Of a stretch of 64,000 bases of DNA, positions 1 to 8,677 are shown piece by piece. A program made the translations under genes and the position numbers. The first letter of the stretch is position 1; the number at the start of each line of letters is the position of its first letter. Below the pieces are notes generated by a model. The model searched no databases. It was not told the DNA's origin and saw only the letters and a list, made by a program, of their open reading frames with translations. Source of the stretch: Caldinitratiruptor microaerophilus (lineage in GTDB: Bacteria > Bacillota > Sulfobacillia > Symbiobacteriales > ZC4RG38); NCBI RefSeq assembly GCF_025999835.1, contig NZ_AP025628.1, positions 1,054,001 to 1,118,000 on the forward strand, in the 5' to 3' direction.

Positions 1-2
1 TG

Positions 3-479
3 CTGGCGAACTTCGGGCTCGACCCCCGTCTCGGCAAGTACCACCGCTCGTTCTGCCTGGACTGCGACGGTCCCCTCACGGGGCCGCCGCCGCAGGACCG
101 CTGCCCGCGCGATCCCGCGCACCGGCTCGTGCTGGGGGTGCTGGACCGCATCTACCTCCTGGCCGGCCCCCCGGCCGGCGAGGAGTCGGGGCAGTCTGTC
201 GGGTGGCCCCTGCCGGGGCGGCCAAGCGGCCGGCCGCGGCCACCGTACGTCCACCAGGTGCCGCTCCAGTTCGTGCCCGGCCTCGGGCCGCGGGCGCTGG
301 ACCGCCTCCTGGCCGCCTTCGGCTCGGAGATGGCGGTCCTGCACGAGGCCACCCGGGAGCAGCTGGCCGAGGTGGTCGGCCCGGCGCTCGCAGGGCGGAT
401 CGACGACGCCCGCTCCGGGCGGCTTGGCATCGCGCCCGGGGCGGGCGGGGCGTATGGGAAGCTGACTTACCAGTTGTGA
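3..479 (+). CDS. Endonuclease Q-like PHP family protein, C-terminal part (cut by window start)
   Basis: Only the last 158 residues are present; the frame is open from base 3. The segment has a cysteine cluster (FCLDCDG, then DRCP) followed by a helix-hairpin-helix-like stretch (VPGLGPRALDRLLAAFG). This fits the C-terminal zinc-ribbon and HhH part of the YqxK/endonuclease Q family of PHP-domain proteins, which cut DNA at deaminated bases. The Bacillus homologue yqxK also lies just upstream of spoIIM, which supports the call. The last codons (CAG TTG TGA) fall inside a heptamer repeat, so the natural C-terminus may have been replaced by repeat sequence. The PHP domain itself is outside the window, so catalytic residues cannot be checked. 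Confidence 0.7.
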   Translation: MANFGLDPRLGKYHRSFCLDCDGPLTGPPPQDRCPRDPAHRLVLGVLDRIYLLAGPPAGEESGQSVGWPLPGRPSGRPRPPYVHQVPLQFVPGLGPRALDRLLAAFGSEMAVLHEATREQLAEVVGPALAGRIDDARSGRLGIAPGAGGAYGKLTYQL

Positions 480-635
480 GTGGTGAGTTGTGAGTTGTGA
501 GATTGGCCACGCCCGTCAACATTCGCGGACCGCAGCGGACTGCAGCGGACCGCAGCGGCCCGGCCGCGCGCCGGGCGGCTTGCCCCCTCGCCTCACACGG
601 GTGACTCACCACTCACCACTCACAACTCACAACTG
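471..635. repeat. Imperfect inverted repeat built from TKGTGAG heptamers, with a 10-bp tandem repeat in the loop
   Basis: The left arm (474-501) is four heptamers: TTGTGAG, TGGTGAG, TTGTGAG, TTGTGAG. The right arm (605-632) is four heptamers of the complementary type: CTCACCA twice, then CTCACAA twice. The arms are extended by CAG at 471 and CTG at 633. The loop holds about three copies of a CGCAGCGGAC-like decamer (524-560) in otherwise GC-rich DNA. The arms are much richer in A and T than their surroundings. No ORF or transposase is associated with it. It could form a long cruciform or RNA hairpin at the end of the upstream gene, or be a dispersed repeat. Confidence 0.8.
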
Positions 636-675
636 AATGAACGGCATTCGTGGCCGTCCGGGGACATACCCATTC

Positions 676-698
676 CTGGGGGGCTCGGCCCCCCCAGG
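676..698. other. GC hairpin just before the spoIIM start
   Basis: A stem of CCTGGGGGG against CCCCCCAGG with a short CTCGG loop lies immediately 5' of the spoIIM ribosome binding site. It could hide the Shine-Dalgarno sequence or act as a weak terminator. There is no T-tract. Confidence 0.4.
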
Positions 699-709
699 GG
701 GTGGCCCGC

Positions 710-1351
710 GTGCGACGCCTGCAGCGCCTTTCGGAGCTCGTGGCCGAGGACCTGGAGGAACGGGTCGGCCCCGTGCTCCTCGCCCTCGCGCTCTTCGTGG
801 CCGGGGTGATCTTCGGCGCGCTCGCGGTCGGGTCCCTTGGCGAGGCCGACCGGCGGGAGACCATGGCCGCCGTCACCGATCTCTTCCGGGGCCTGGCGAG
901 GGGCGAGCGCCCGCTGCCGCCCCTCGTGGCGCTCGGCGCGGCGGCCCGGGACTACGTCCGCCTCATCCTGTTCTACTGGGGGCTGGGGCTCTCGGTGGTG
1001 GGGAGCGTGGTCGCCCTCGGCGAGACCTTCCTCCGGGGGTTTGCGGCCGGCTTCGCCGCGGGCTTCCTGGGGGCGGAGCTGGGGTGGCGGGGCGTCGCCT
1101 ACTCGGCGGCCGCGCTGCTGCCGCAGGGCCTCCTGACCGTGCCGGGCCTGGCCGCGGCCGCCGGGGGGACGGTGCACTTCGCGCTCCTCCTCGCCGGCGG
1201 GCAGGCGCGGAAGAGCCGCAGCGCGTTCTACGCCGAACTCTCCCGGTACACGCGCTGGATGGGCCTGAGCCTGCTCCTGCTCCTGTGCGCCGCTGCGGTG
1301 GAGGCCTACGCGGCGCCGGTCCTCATGGGGCTGGCCGGACGTATTCCCTGA
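710..1351 (+). CDS. spoIIM: Stage II sporulation protein M (SpoIIM)
   Basis: A 213-residue membrane protein. With SpoIID and SpoIIP, SpoIIM forms the septal peptidoglycan-degrading machine that drives engulfment in the mother cell. About four to five hydrophobic segments are visible (for example around LLALALFVAGVIFGA and LILFYWGLGLSVVG), ending in a C-terminal helix near LLLLLCAAAVEAYAAP. The GTG at 710 was chosen because a GGGGGTGG sequence ends about 5 bases upstream; an upstream GTG at 650 would read through the GC hairpin and is unlikely. Placement between a YqxK-like gene and xerD matches the Bacillus order, although fur is absent and ald lies in between. Length is normal for the family. 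Confidence 0.85.
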   Translation: MRRLQRLSELVAEDLEERVGPVLLALALFVAGVIFGALAVGSLGEADRRETMAAVTDLFRGLARGERPLPPLVALGAAARDYVRLILFYWGLGLSVVGSVVALGETFLRGFAAGFAAGFLGAELGWRGVAYSAAALLPQGLLTVPGLAAAAGGTVHFALLLAGGQARKSRSAFYAELSRYTRWMGLSLLLLLCAAAVEAYAAPVLMGLAGRIP

Positions 1352-1446
1352 GCGGGGCGGGGAGGTGGGGCGGCCAGTCAGTTGCGGCAGGCCGGGAGGA
1401 TCTGGGATAATCGTTCTGGATCACGAACGCCGCAGAAGGGGAGGCA

Positions 1447-2604
1447 ATGGCGCCCGGTCCGGGCGGGCCGGGGTGCCGACGCGCAGTGGACATCGGCGTG
1501 GTCAAGGAGATCAAGCCATACGAGAACCGGGTGGCCGTCACGCCGGCGGGGGTCCGGGCGCTCGTGCGGGCGGGCCACCGCGTCTTCGTCGAGGCCGGAG
1601 CCGGTCAGGGGAGCGGGTTTGCGGACGAGGAGTACGCCGGCGCAGGCGCAGAGGTGCTGCCGCAGGCCCTGGACGTGTTCGCGGCGGCCGAGATGATCGT
1701 CAAGGTCAAGGAGCCGCTGCCTCAGGAATACGGACTTTTCCGGGAGGGCCAGATCCTCTTCACCTACCTCCACCTGGCGCCCGAGCCGGAACTCACCCGG
1801 ATGCTCATGGAGCGCCGGGTCGTGGCGATCGCCTACGAGACGGTGCAGCTGGAGGACCGGAGCCTGCCCCTCCTCACCCCGATGAGCGAGGTCGCAGGCC
1901 GGATGGCCGTGCAGATCGGCGCGCACTTCCTCGAGAAGCACTCCGGCGGGCGGGGCGTCCTCCTCGGGGGCGTACCGGGCGTACCGCCGGGCCGGGTGGT
2001 CATCGTGGGCGGCGGCACGGTCGGCACGAACGCGGCAAAGATGGCCGTGGGGCTGGGGGCGCACGTGACCATCCTGGACATCAACGCCGACCGCCTCCGC
2101 TACCTTGACGACATCTTCGGCGGCCGGGTCGAGACCGTCTACTCCAACGAGGGGAACATCGGCGCGGCGGTCGAGCGAGCCGACCTCGTGATCGGCGCGG
2201 TACTCATCCCCGGCGCCCGCGCGCCGAAGCTCGTGACGGAGGAGATGGTCCGGAGCATGCAGCCCGGCAGCGTCCTGGTCGACGTGGCGATCGACCAGGG
2301 CGGGTCCATCGCCACCATGGACCGGACCACCACCCACGCCGATCCGGTCTTCGAACGGCACGGCGTGCTCCACTACGCGGTCCCGAACATGCCGGGCGCC
2401 GTGCCCCGCACTTCCACGCTGGCCCTGACGGGGGTCACGCTGCCATACGTGCTCAAGATCGCCGGCCGCGGCTGGCGTCAGGCCCTGCGGGAAGACCCCG
2501 CGCTGGCGAGGGGGGCCAACGTGGTCGAGGGCCGCGTGGTCCACGAGGCGGTGGCCCAGGCGCACGGGCTGGCGTACACGCCGCTGGCGGAGGTGCTCGG
2601 CTGA
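1447..2604 (+). CDS. ald: Alanine dehydrogenase
   Basis: Catalyses reversible NAD-dependent oxidative deamination of L-alanine to pyruvate and ammonium. The N-terminal substrate domain has [17 protein letters not shown], with the conserved basic residues, and KVKEPLP. The Rossmann dinucleotide motif is [16 protein letters not shown] near residue 185. Alanine often acts as a spore germinant or carbon source, so its place among sporulation genes is plausible but not proof of a role. The ATG at 1447 follows AAGGGGAGG with tight spacing. A GTG at 1486 would give 372 residues, the usual family length, and is a serious alternative start. A stem-loop terminator follows. Confidence 0.92.
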   Translation: MAPGPGGPGCRRAVDIGVVKEIKPYENRVAVTPAGVRALVRAGHRVFVEAGAGQGSGFADEEYAGAGAEVLPQALDVFAAAEMIVKVKEPLPQEYGLFREGQILFTYLHLAPEPELTRMLMERRVVAIAYETVQLEDRSLPLLTPMSEVAGRMAVQIGAHFLEKHSGGRGVLLGGVPGVPPGRVVIVGGGTVGTNAAKMAVGLGAHVTILDINADRLRYLDDIFGGRVETVYSNEGNIGAAVERADLVIGAVLIPGARAPKLVTEEMVRSMQPGSVLVDVAIDQGGSIATMDRTTTHADPVFERHGVLHYAVPNMPGAVPRTSTLALTGVTLPYVLKIAGRGWRQALREDPALARGANVVEGRVVHEAVAQAHGLAYTPLAEVLG

Positions 2605-2639
2605 ACCGGGGGAACCGTACCCGGCGCCAGGGGCAAGCG

Positions 2640-2668
2640 GAGGACCCGCCCGGAACGGGCGGGTCCTC
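2640..2668 (+). terminator. Perfect 13-bp stem-loop after ald
   Basis: A 13-bp perfect stem (GAGGACCCGCCCG and its complement) with a GAA loop lies 35 bases after the ald stop. It has no T-tract, so it could be an intrinsic terminator of the GC-rich type or an RNA 3' end stabiliser. Confidence 0.6.
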
Positions 2669-2863
2669 CGCGCGTGTCCTGAGGACGAGCCTGACGGCGT
2701 GCGAGAGCTTCCGGAGGTCCTGTTTTGCATGGCTGTGCCGCGGTCGTCATAAGGTAGACTGGAACCGGCGGCCGAGGCGGGCGAACCGTGGGCGGGGATC
2801 GCCGGGGCAAATTCAGGCAGAACCGGCTGCCGGCGGAAGAGGAGTCTACCATGTTATGTAGAA

Positions 2864-2891
2864 TTGACGGAATGACTTCGTGGCGCATAAC
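2864..2891 (+). promoter_or_regulatory. Candidate sigma-A promoter for xerD
   Basis: TTGACG (2864-2869), a 16-bp spacer and CATAAC (2886-2891) lie about 55 bases before the xerD start, in a locally AT-rich island. The match is partial at the -10. A second weaker pair is TTGCAT at 2725 and CATAAG at 2748. Confidence 0.4.
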
Positions 2892-2945
2892 CCGCCCCGG
2901 CAGGCGAAAACAATACTTCCAGATCCGGCACGAAGGGGATGCTCC

Positions 2946-3833
2946 ATGAAAAAGCTGATCAATGAGTTCATCAATTACTTAAGCGTCGAACGCGGCCTCG
3001 CCATGAACACCCTGGAAAGCTACGGCCGGGATCTGCGCCAGTACTCGCAGTACCTGGAGAGCGACTCGGCGACCCTGGACAGCGCCACGCGGCAGACCAT
3101 CGCCAACTACCTGCTGTACCTGCAGAAGCAGGGGAAGGCCACGGCCACGATCGCCAGACGCCTGGCGGCGCTCAAGGCCTTCTACCAGTTCCTGGTCAGA
3201 CAGAAGTACGTTGAGTCCGACCCCACGGCGAACCTGGAGTCGCCGAAGCTGGAGAAGCGGCTGCCGAAAGTGCTGAGCGTGCGGGAGGTGGAGCTGCTGC
3301 TGCAGCAGCCGAACCCCTCGCAGCCGGCGGGCCTCAGGGACCGGGCGATGCTCGAGCTCCTGTACGCCACCGGGATCCGGGTGTCGGAGCTGGTGGCCCT
3401 CGACCTCCCGGACCTGAACCTGGAGATGGGGTACATACGCTGCCGGGGGCGGGGTTCCAGGGAACGGCTCGTGCCGGTGGGCTCGCTGGCCCAGCGCAGC
3501 CTGAAGGAGTACCTGGAGAGCGGGCGCCCGCGGCTGGTCAAGGACCCGGCGGAGCAGGCGCTTTTCGTGAACCACCACGGCCGGCGGCTCACCCGGCAGG
3601 GGTTCTGGAAGATCGTCAAGCGGTACGCGGACGACGCCCGGATCGAGAAGGAGATCACGCCCCACACCCTGCGGCACTCGTTCGCCACCCACCTGCTGGA
3701 GAACGGGGCCGACCTGCGGTCCGTGCAGGAGATGCTGGGGCACGCGGACATCTCGACCACGCAGATGTACAACCAGCTCGCCCTAAAGGGCCGGATCCGG
3801 GAGGTGTACGCCCGGACCCACCCGAGGGCGTGA
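2946..3833 (+). CDS. xerD: Tyrosine recombinase XerD
   Basis: Site-specific recombinase of 295 residues that with XerC resolves chromosome dimers at dif. The N-terminal SAM-like core-binding domain is residues 1-90. The catalytic domain carries the first Arg in TGIRVSE, HTLRH (His and second Arg), GHADI (His) and the nucleophile Tyr in TTQMYN, ending in the typical RTHPRA. The beta-hairpin lysine, normally in GKGxKER, reads GRGSRER here, so the active-site Lys is Arg. The ATG at 2946 has AAGGGG 7 bases upstream. Position before deoB matches the Bacillus ripX/xerD-drm order. Confidence 0.93.
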   Translation: MKKLINEFINYLSVERGLAMNTLESYGRDLRQYSQYLESDSATLDSATRQTIANYLLYLQKQGKATATIARRLAALKAFYQFLVRQKYVESDPTANLESPKLEKRLPKVLSVREVELLLQQPNPSQPAGLRDRAMLELLYATGIRVSELVALDLPDLNLEMGYIRCRGRGSRERLVPVGSLAQRSLKEYLESGRPRLVKDPAEQALFVNHHGRRLTRQGFWKIVKRYADDARIEKEITPHTLRHSFATHLLENGADLRSVQEMLGHADISTTQMYNQLALKGRIREVYARTHPRA

Positions 3834-3917
3834 GCGGCTGCCGTCCCAGGAGGGGGTCGGGTTCCCGCCGGCCCCCGTTGGCCTTTTGTGACGGGCATCG
3901 TCGCGGAGGTGCTGGGC

Positions 3918-5111
3918 GTGGCACGCGTGGACCGAGTGGTGCTGATCGTGCTCGACAGCGTGGGCATCGGCGCCCTTCCGGACGCCGGGGAGTACGGCGA
4001 CGAGGGCGCCAACACGCTGGGCAACCTGGCCCGCCGCCTGGGCGGCCTGGATCTGCCGAACCTGGGCCGGCTCGGCCTGGGGAACCTGCTGGACCTGCCC
4101 GGCGTGCCGCCGGTCGGCGCCGGGGCCGCGGGGGCCTACGGGCGCATGGCCCTGCGCAGCGTTGGTAAGGACACGATGACCGGGCACTGGGAGCTGGCGG
4201 GCATCGACATCCGGGAACCGTTCCGGACCTATCCCGACGGATTCCCCCCGGAGGTCATCGCCGAGTTCACCCGCCGGGCCGGGGTGGTCGGCGTGCTCGG
4301 GAACAAGGTGGCCTCCGGCACCGAGATCATCGCCGAACTCGGCGAGGAGCACATGCGCACGGGCTGGCCCATCGTGTACACGTCGGCCGACAGCGTGTTC
4401 CAGGTCGCCGCCCACGAGGACGTGATCCCGGTCGAACGCCTGTACGAGATCTGCCGGGCCGCCCGGGAGATCCTCCACGGCGAGCACCGCGTGGGGCGCG
4501 TCATCGCCCGCCCGTTCGTGGGCGTGCCGGGCGCCTTCCGGCGCACCGAGCGGCGCAAGGACTTCGCCATCCCGCCGCCCCCCATGCTCCTCGACTTCCT
4601 GCGCGAGGCGGGCCGAACGGTCTGGGCGGTCGGCAAGATCCACGACATCTACAGCGGACACGGGATCGACCGCAGCCAGAAGACCCGGGACAACGCACAC
4701 GGCCTTCAGACCATCGAAGCCTTCATGGCCGACGGGGCCGCGGACTTCATCTTCGCCAACCTGGTCGACTTCGACATGCTCTACGGCCACCGCCGCGACC
4801 CCGAGGGGTACGCCGCGGCCCTGCGGGAGGTGGACGCCTTCCTGCCCCGGCTGCTGGCGCGCCTCGGGGACCGCTCGGTCCTCGTCCTGACCGCCGACCA
4901 CGGCAACGACCCCACGTTCCGGGGCACGGACCACACGCGGGAGTACGTCCCGCTCCTCGTCACCGGCCGGCCGGTCCGGCCCGGGGTGGACATCGGCACC
5001 CGTCCCACCCTCGCCGACCTGGGGGCCACCGTGGCCGAGCTCCTGGGGGCGCCCTACCGGGGAATCGGCGAGAGCTTCGCCGGCCGGATCCTGCGCCCGG
5101 ACGGCCCGTGA
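3918..5111 (+). CDS. deoB: Phosphopentomutase
   Basis: Interconverts (deoxy)ribose 1-phosphate and 5-phosphate in nucleoside catabolism. It is a 397-residue member of the alkaline phosphatase superfamily. Metal and phosphate residues are recognisable: the Asp of VLDSVGIG, the phosphorylated Thr region [21 protein letters not shown], and the C-terminal TADHGNDPT and [10 protein letters not shown]. The GTG at 3918 was chosen over 3888 because GGAGGTG lies 6 bases upstream. The partner purine nucleoside phosphorylase (pupG), next in Bacillus, is absent here; dacF follows directly. Confidence 0.95.
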   Translation: MARVDRVVLIVLDSVGIGALPDAGEYGDEGANTLGNLARRLGGLDLPNLGRLGLGNLLDLPGVPPVGAGAAGAYGRMALRSVGKDTMTGHWELAGIDIREPFRTYPDGFPPEVIAEFTRRAGVVGVLGNKVASGTEIIAELGEEHMRTGWPIVYTSADSVFQVAAHEDVIPVERLYEICRAAREILHGEHRVGRVIARPFVGVPGAFRRTERRKDFAIPPPPMLLDFLREAGRTVWAVGKIHDIYSGHGIDRSQKTRDNAHGLQTIEAFMADGAADFIFANLVDFDMLYGHRRDPEGYAAALREVDAFLPRLLARLGDRSVLVLTADHGNDPTFRGTDHTREYVPLLVTGRPVRPGVDIGTRPTLADLGATVAELLGAPYRGIGESFAGRILRPDGP

Positions 5112-5226
5112 GCGGGGCCGTCACGGATTGAGACGCTTCCTGCGGCGGGCATCCTATGCACCGGAGATGCCCGGCTCCCGCCGGGGATCGGCGGCGGGCC
5201 TGCCGGACGCTGCGGGAGGCGAAACG

Positions 5227-6447
5227 GTGCACAGGCGCAAAGACGCGGTAGGGCTGTCGGCCCTCGTGCTGCCCCTCGTCCTGGTCGCCGCGTGGCTCGT
5301 GCTCCCGGCGCGGGCGCGCGGGCAGGAGATGGGGCAGGCGCCGACCGGCCCGGCGGGCGCGGCCATGCCCGCTCTCGAGCTCGAAACGCCCTCGGCTGTC
5401 CTCATGGACGTGCGCAGCGGCGCGGTCCTCTTCGCCAAGGGCGCCCACGAGCGGCGGCATCCGGCCAGCGTGACGAAGATCATGACCCTCCTGGTCGCCT
5501 ACGATGCCCTGGCGGAGGGCCGCATCCGCCTCACCGACGAGGTGGTCACGTCGGAGGAGGCGTCCCGCCTGGGGGGCACGACCGCGTTCCTGGAGGCCGG
5601 CGAGCCACAGCCCGTCTCGCAGCTGCTCAGGGCGATCGCGGTCGGCTCCGCCAACGACGCGGCGGTGGCCATCGCCGAACGGGTCGCGGGCTCCCACCAG
5701 GGCTTCGTCGCCCTCATGAACGCCAGGGCGAGGGAGCTCGGGCTCCAGAACACGCACTTCGCCAACGCCACGGGGTTCGACGCACCGGACCACTACACCA
5801 GCGCCTACGACGTCGCGGTCATGTCGCGTCACCTCGTGCAGACGTACCCGGAAGTGCTGAAGCTCACGAAGATCTTCCTGGACTACATGGACCACCCCGA
5901 TGGCCGGCGCACCGAGCTCCTGAACCGGAACCGGCTCGTGCGCTTCTACGACTGGGTCGACGGGCTGAAGACCGGGTGGACGAACCTGTCGGGGTACAGC
6001 ATCGCCGCCACCGGCATGCGGGACGGCACACGGCTCATCGCCGTGCTGCTGGGTTCGCCGTCGGCCAGGGTCCGGCAGGCGGAGGCGCTCAAGCTCCTGG
6101 AGTACGGTTTCGCCAACTACCGGACGGTCGCCCTCGCCGCGGCGGGCACCGAGCTGGGACGGGTCCCGGTCGCCCGCGGGGCCGAGGCCAGCGTGGCGGC
6201 GGTCCCCCGGGAGGACCTGGCCGTCACCCTCCCCCGATCCCAGCGGAAGCGGCCCGAGCTGCGGGTCTCGCTCGTGGAGCGAATCAAGGCCCCGGTCAGC
6301 CGGGGCCAGGTGCTGGGGACGGCCACCGCGGTGCTGGACGGCCAGGAAGTCGCCCGGGTGGAACTCGTCGCCCGTGACCCGGTGCCCCGGATCACGGCCT
6401 GGGAGGCCGTGCGGCGGGCGTTCGGGGCGGTGTTCTTCCTGCGCTGA
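5227..6447 (+). CDS. dacF: D-alanyl-D-alanine carboxypeptidase (DacF-type, penicillin-binding protein)
   Basis: Exported serine DD-carboxypeptidase of 406 residues that trims pentapeptide stems; the Bacillus orthologue acts on forespore and cortex peptidoglycan. A signal peptide is evident (basic start, hydrophobic run LVLPLVLVAAWLVL, ARARGQ cleavage region). The catalytic motifs are SVTK (SxxK), SAN (SxN) and KTG in DGLKTGWTN. A PBP5-like C-terminal domain and a final hydrophobic or amphipathic anchor (AWEAVRRAFGAVFFL) follow. The GTG at 5227 has GGGAGG 7 bases upstream, while more distal starts lack one. It is directly upstream of the spoIIA operon as in Bacillus. Confidence 0.93.
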   Translation: MHRRKDAVGLSALVLPLVLVAAWLVLPARARGQEMGQAPTGPAGAAMPALELETPSAVLMDVRSGAVLFAKGAHERRHPASVTKIMTLLVAYDALAEGRIRLTDEVVTSEEASRLGGTTAFLEAGEPQPVSQLLRAIAVGSANDAAVAIAERVAGSHQGFVALMNARARELGLQNTHFANATGFDAPDHYTSAYDVAVMSRHLVQTYPEVLKLTKIFLDYMDHPDGRRTELLNRNRLVRFYDWVDGLKTGWTNLSGYSIAATGMRDGTRLIAVLLGSPSARVRQAEALKLLEYGFANYRTVALAAAGTELGRVPVARGAEASVAAVPREDLAVTLPRSQRKRPELRVSLVERIKAPVSRGQVLGTATAVLDGQEVARVELVARDPVPRITAWEAVRRAFGAVFFLR

Positions 6448-6612
6448 CGGCCGCCGGGAGCCGGCGTCCGCTCCGCCGGGCCGGCGCGCACCCGGCCGGC
6501 GCCTTCGACTCCGGACCGCCGGCGCTGCCGGCGGTGTTTCGTTTGCGCACGGGGCCGGGTCGGCGCCACGCGAATCCTGTCGAAACGCCACGAACGATTT
6601 CTGGTGATTCTG

Positions 6613-6640
6613 AGAGGAACTGGCTGCCAAGGCGGCGAAT
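6613..6640 (+). promoter_or_regulatory. Sigma-H type promoter of the spoIIA operon
   Basis: The sequence AGAGGAACT (6613-6621), a 12-bp spacer and GGCGAAT (6634-6640) closely fits the Bacillus sigma-H consensus RnAGGAwWW-N11/12-RnnGAAT. The expected start site is about 60 bases before spoIIAA. Sigma-H control of spoIIA at sporulation onset is established in Bacillus, so position and sequence agree. Confidence 0.75.
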
Positions 6641-6710
6641 CCTTCCCCCCGAGACCGGACAAGCCCGGGTTCCCTACCGGGGCGGCCCGGAACGCGGAGG
6701 GAGAACGCGC

Positions 6711-7073
6711 GTGAAGCTGGATCTGGAGGTGCAGGGACCGAACCTCGTCGCGCACGTGTCCGGGGACCTGGACGTGATGACGGCGGAAGCCTTCCGGCGT
6801 CAGGTGGATCTCGCCCTGAGCCGCTACCGTCCGCGCCACCTCTACGTCGACATGGCGGGGGTGACCTTCGTCGACTCCTCCGGGCTGGGGGCGATCCTCG
6901 GCCGGTACAAGCGCGTCCGGCAGATGGGAGGGCGGATGGTGCTGAAGAACCCCCCCGCGGCCATCCAGCCCGTCCTCGAGCTCGCCGGCCTCTTCCGGCT
7001 CATGGAGGTCGTGCAGGAGATGGACCCCGCCCGTTCGGGTGGCGGGTCCACCGCACGGCGGCGGGAGGAATGA
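6711..7073 (+). CDS. spoIIAA: Anti-sigma-F factor antagonist SpoIIAA
   Basis: A STAS-domain protein of 120 residues. Unphosphorylated SpoIIAA displaces sigma-F from SpoIIAB in the forespore; SpoIIAB phosphorylates it on the serine of FVDSSGLG, seen here near residue 57. The GTG at 6711 follows GGAGGGAG by 7 bases, which sets the start. First gene of the three-gene spoIIA operon; its stop overlaps the start of spoIIAB (ATGA), suggesting translational coupling that helps fix partner ratios. Confidence 0.96.
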   Translation: MKLDLEVQGPNLVAHVSGDLDVMTAEAFRRQVDLALSRYRPRHLYVDMAGVTFVDSSGLGAILGRYKRVRQMGGRMVLKNPPAAIQPVLELAGLFRLMEVVQEMDPARSGGGSTARRREE

Positions 7074-7531
7074 GCATGGTGGACGAGAACCGGGTGGTCC
7101 TGGAGCTGCCGAGCCGGCCGGAGAACGTGAGCATCGCTCGCCTCGTGGTTGCCCAGATGGCCGCCCAGCTGCAGTTCACCGTCGCCGAGGTCGAGGAGGT
7201 CAAGGTGGCGGTCTCGGAGGCCGTGACGAATGCCATCGTGCACGGCTACCGGGGTCGCGCGGGGATCGTGCGGGTCGAGGTGTGCGCGCGGCCCGGCGAA
7301 CTCGAGATCGCCGTCTCGGACCAGGGGGTTGGAATCGAGGACATCGACCTGGCCCGGCAGCCCGCCTGGTCCACCGACCCCGAGCGCATGGGGCTCGGCT
7401 TCGTCTTCATGGAGAACTTCATGGACAGCGTCGAGGTGGAATCCCGCCCCGGCCACGGCACCCGCGTGGTGATGCGGAAGCGTGTCGGCTCCGGATACGG
7501 TTCGGCGGCGGCTTCGGGCGGGGCCGTCTGA
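7070..7531 (+). CDS. spoIIAB: Anti-sigma-F factor SpoIIAB (serine kinase)
   Basis: A GHKL-fold kinase and anti-sigma factor of 153 residues that holds sigma-F inactive and phosphorylates SpoIIAA. The N box is EAVTNAIVHGY, the G1 box DQGVGIED and the G2 box RMGLGFVFME, all in the expected order. The start ATG overlaps the spoIIAA stop; an ATG two codons later is also possible. The C-terminus has about 15 extra residues (GSGYGSAAASGG) beyond the conserved fold. Confidence 0.96.
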   Translation: MSMVDENRVVLELPSRPENVSIARLVVAQMAAQLQFTVAEVEEVKVAVSEAVTNAIVHGYRGRAGIVRVEVCARPGELEIAVSDQGVGIEDIDLARQPAWSTDPERMGLGFVFMENFMDSVEVESRPGHGTRVVMRKRVGSGYGSAAASGGAV

Positions 7532-7543
7532 GGGGGCGGGCCG

Positions 7544-8311
7544 GTGGCGCAGTACACCAGTCCGCCGGCGCCCGAGTCCCCGCGCGGTGACGGGGAGATC
7601 CGTGACCTCATCGCCCGCGCGCAGCGGGGGGACAGGGAGGCGAGGAGCCGCCTCGTGGAAGCGAACCTGAAGCTGGTGCGCTCGATCGCCGGCCGGTTCG
7701 CCGCCAGCGGCCGTGACCCCGAGGACCTTTTCCAGCTCGGCTGCATCGGGCTGCTCAAGGCGGTGGACCGGTTCGACCTGCACTACGACGTCCGGTTCTC
7801 GACCTATGCCGTGCCGATGATCCTGGGCGAGATCCGCCGCCACCTGAGAGACGACGGCCCCCTGCGGGTGAGCCGCTCCCTGAAGGCCCTCGCGCAGCAG
7901 GTATACCGGGTCCAGGACGACCTGTCCAAGGAGCTCGGGCGGGAGCCCACCGTGGCCGAGCTTGCGGCCCGCCTCGGGGTGCCGGTCGAGGAGATCGTCG
8001 CCGCGCTGGAGGGCTCGCGGCCGCCGGCCTCCATTCAGGAGCCCATCCACGAAGGGGACGGCGACCCCATCTTTCTCGGCGACCAGCTGACGGAGGGGGA
8101 CGTGGAACCCGCGTGGCTGGACCGCGTGGCGCTGCGCGAGGGGATCAGGCGGCTCCCGGAGCGGGAGCGCGAGGTGCTGCTTTTGCGATACTTCCGCGAC
8201 AAGACCCAGGTGGAGGTGGCGCGGCTTCTCGGCATCAGCCAGGTCCAGGTGTCGCGCCTCGAGCGGCGGGCGCTCGCACAGGTGCGACGGTACCTGACCG
8301 GTGAAGCGTGA
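7544..8311 (+). CDS. sigF: RNA polymerase sigma-F factor, forespore-specific
   Basis: A sigma-70 family factor of 255 residues lacking region 1.1. Region 2 is clear (DLFQLGCIGLLKAVDRFD, then FSTYAVPMILGEIRRHLRD), region 3 spans about 120-190, and region 4 has the helix-turn-helix RLPEREREVLLLRYF with VARLLGISQVQVSRLE. In Bacillus sigma-F directs the first forespore-specific transcription. The GTG start lies 12 bases after spoIIAB with GGGGGCGG as ribosome binding site. In Bacillus the spoVA operon follows; here it does not. Confidence 0.96.
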   Translation: MAQYTSPPAPESPRGDGEIRDLIARAQRGDREARSRLVEANLKLVRSIAGRFAASGRDPEDLFQLGCIGLLKAVDRFDLHYDVRFSTYAVPMILGEIRRHLRDDGPLRVSRSLKALAQQVYRVQDDLSKELGREPTVAELAARLGVPVEEIVAALEGSRPPASIQEPIHEGDGDPIFLGDQLTEGDVEPAWLDRVALREGIRRLPEREREVLLLRYFRDKTQVEVARLLGISQVQVSRLERRALAQVRRYLTGEA

Positions 8312-8473
8312 GCGGCGCATACCGCCGGAGCACGGTTGCACACTAGTAGCACCTGTAGTCCGGGGGGCGGGCGGCTGCTGTACGGCTCGGCCGGCGGCTG
8401 GGCGCTCTGCCGGACTGCAGCCTTAGAGACGAGCCCCGGCCGCCCGGTTCGGCGCCTCCCCGGAGGTGGATCC

Positions 8474-8677
8474 ATGCCGACCCACGTGTACCGCCAGGGC
8501 AAGCCGGTGGGAACGCGCATCGAACCCGGCGCCAGCCGGGTGTGGCCCGGCGAGCCGCTCCTGCAGGGTACCCACGTCGTCCTCGCGGGCGGCGCAGGAG
8601 ACCAGCAGGGGCAGGGCACTCCGGAGGAGGCCGGCAGGCCGGCGGGCTCGCAGCAGAAGGAGGCAGGTAACCCGTGA
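8474..8677 (+). CDS. Small hypothetical protein (67 aa) upstream of dodecin
   Basis: The ATG is preceded by GGAGGTG at a 5-base distance, and the stop overlaps the start of the dodecin gene by 4 bases, so it is probably translated in the same operon. The N-terminal half is compact (around THVYRQGKPVGTRIEPG, then SRVWPGEPLLQGTHV). The C-terminal third is Gly, Gln and Glu rich and probably disordered. I recognise no family. The sequence between sigF and this gene (8312-8473) is GC-rich with no clear promoter. Confidence 0.55.
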   Translation: MPTHVYRQGKPVGTRIEPGASRVWPGEPLLQGTHVVLAGGAGDQQGQGTPEEAGRPAGSQQKEAGNP

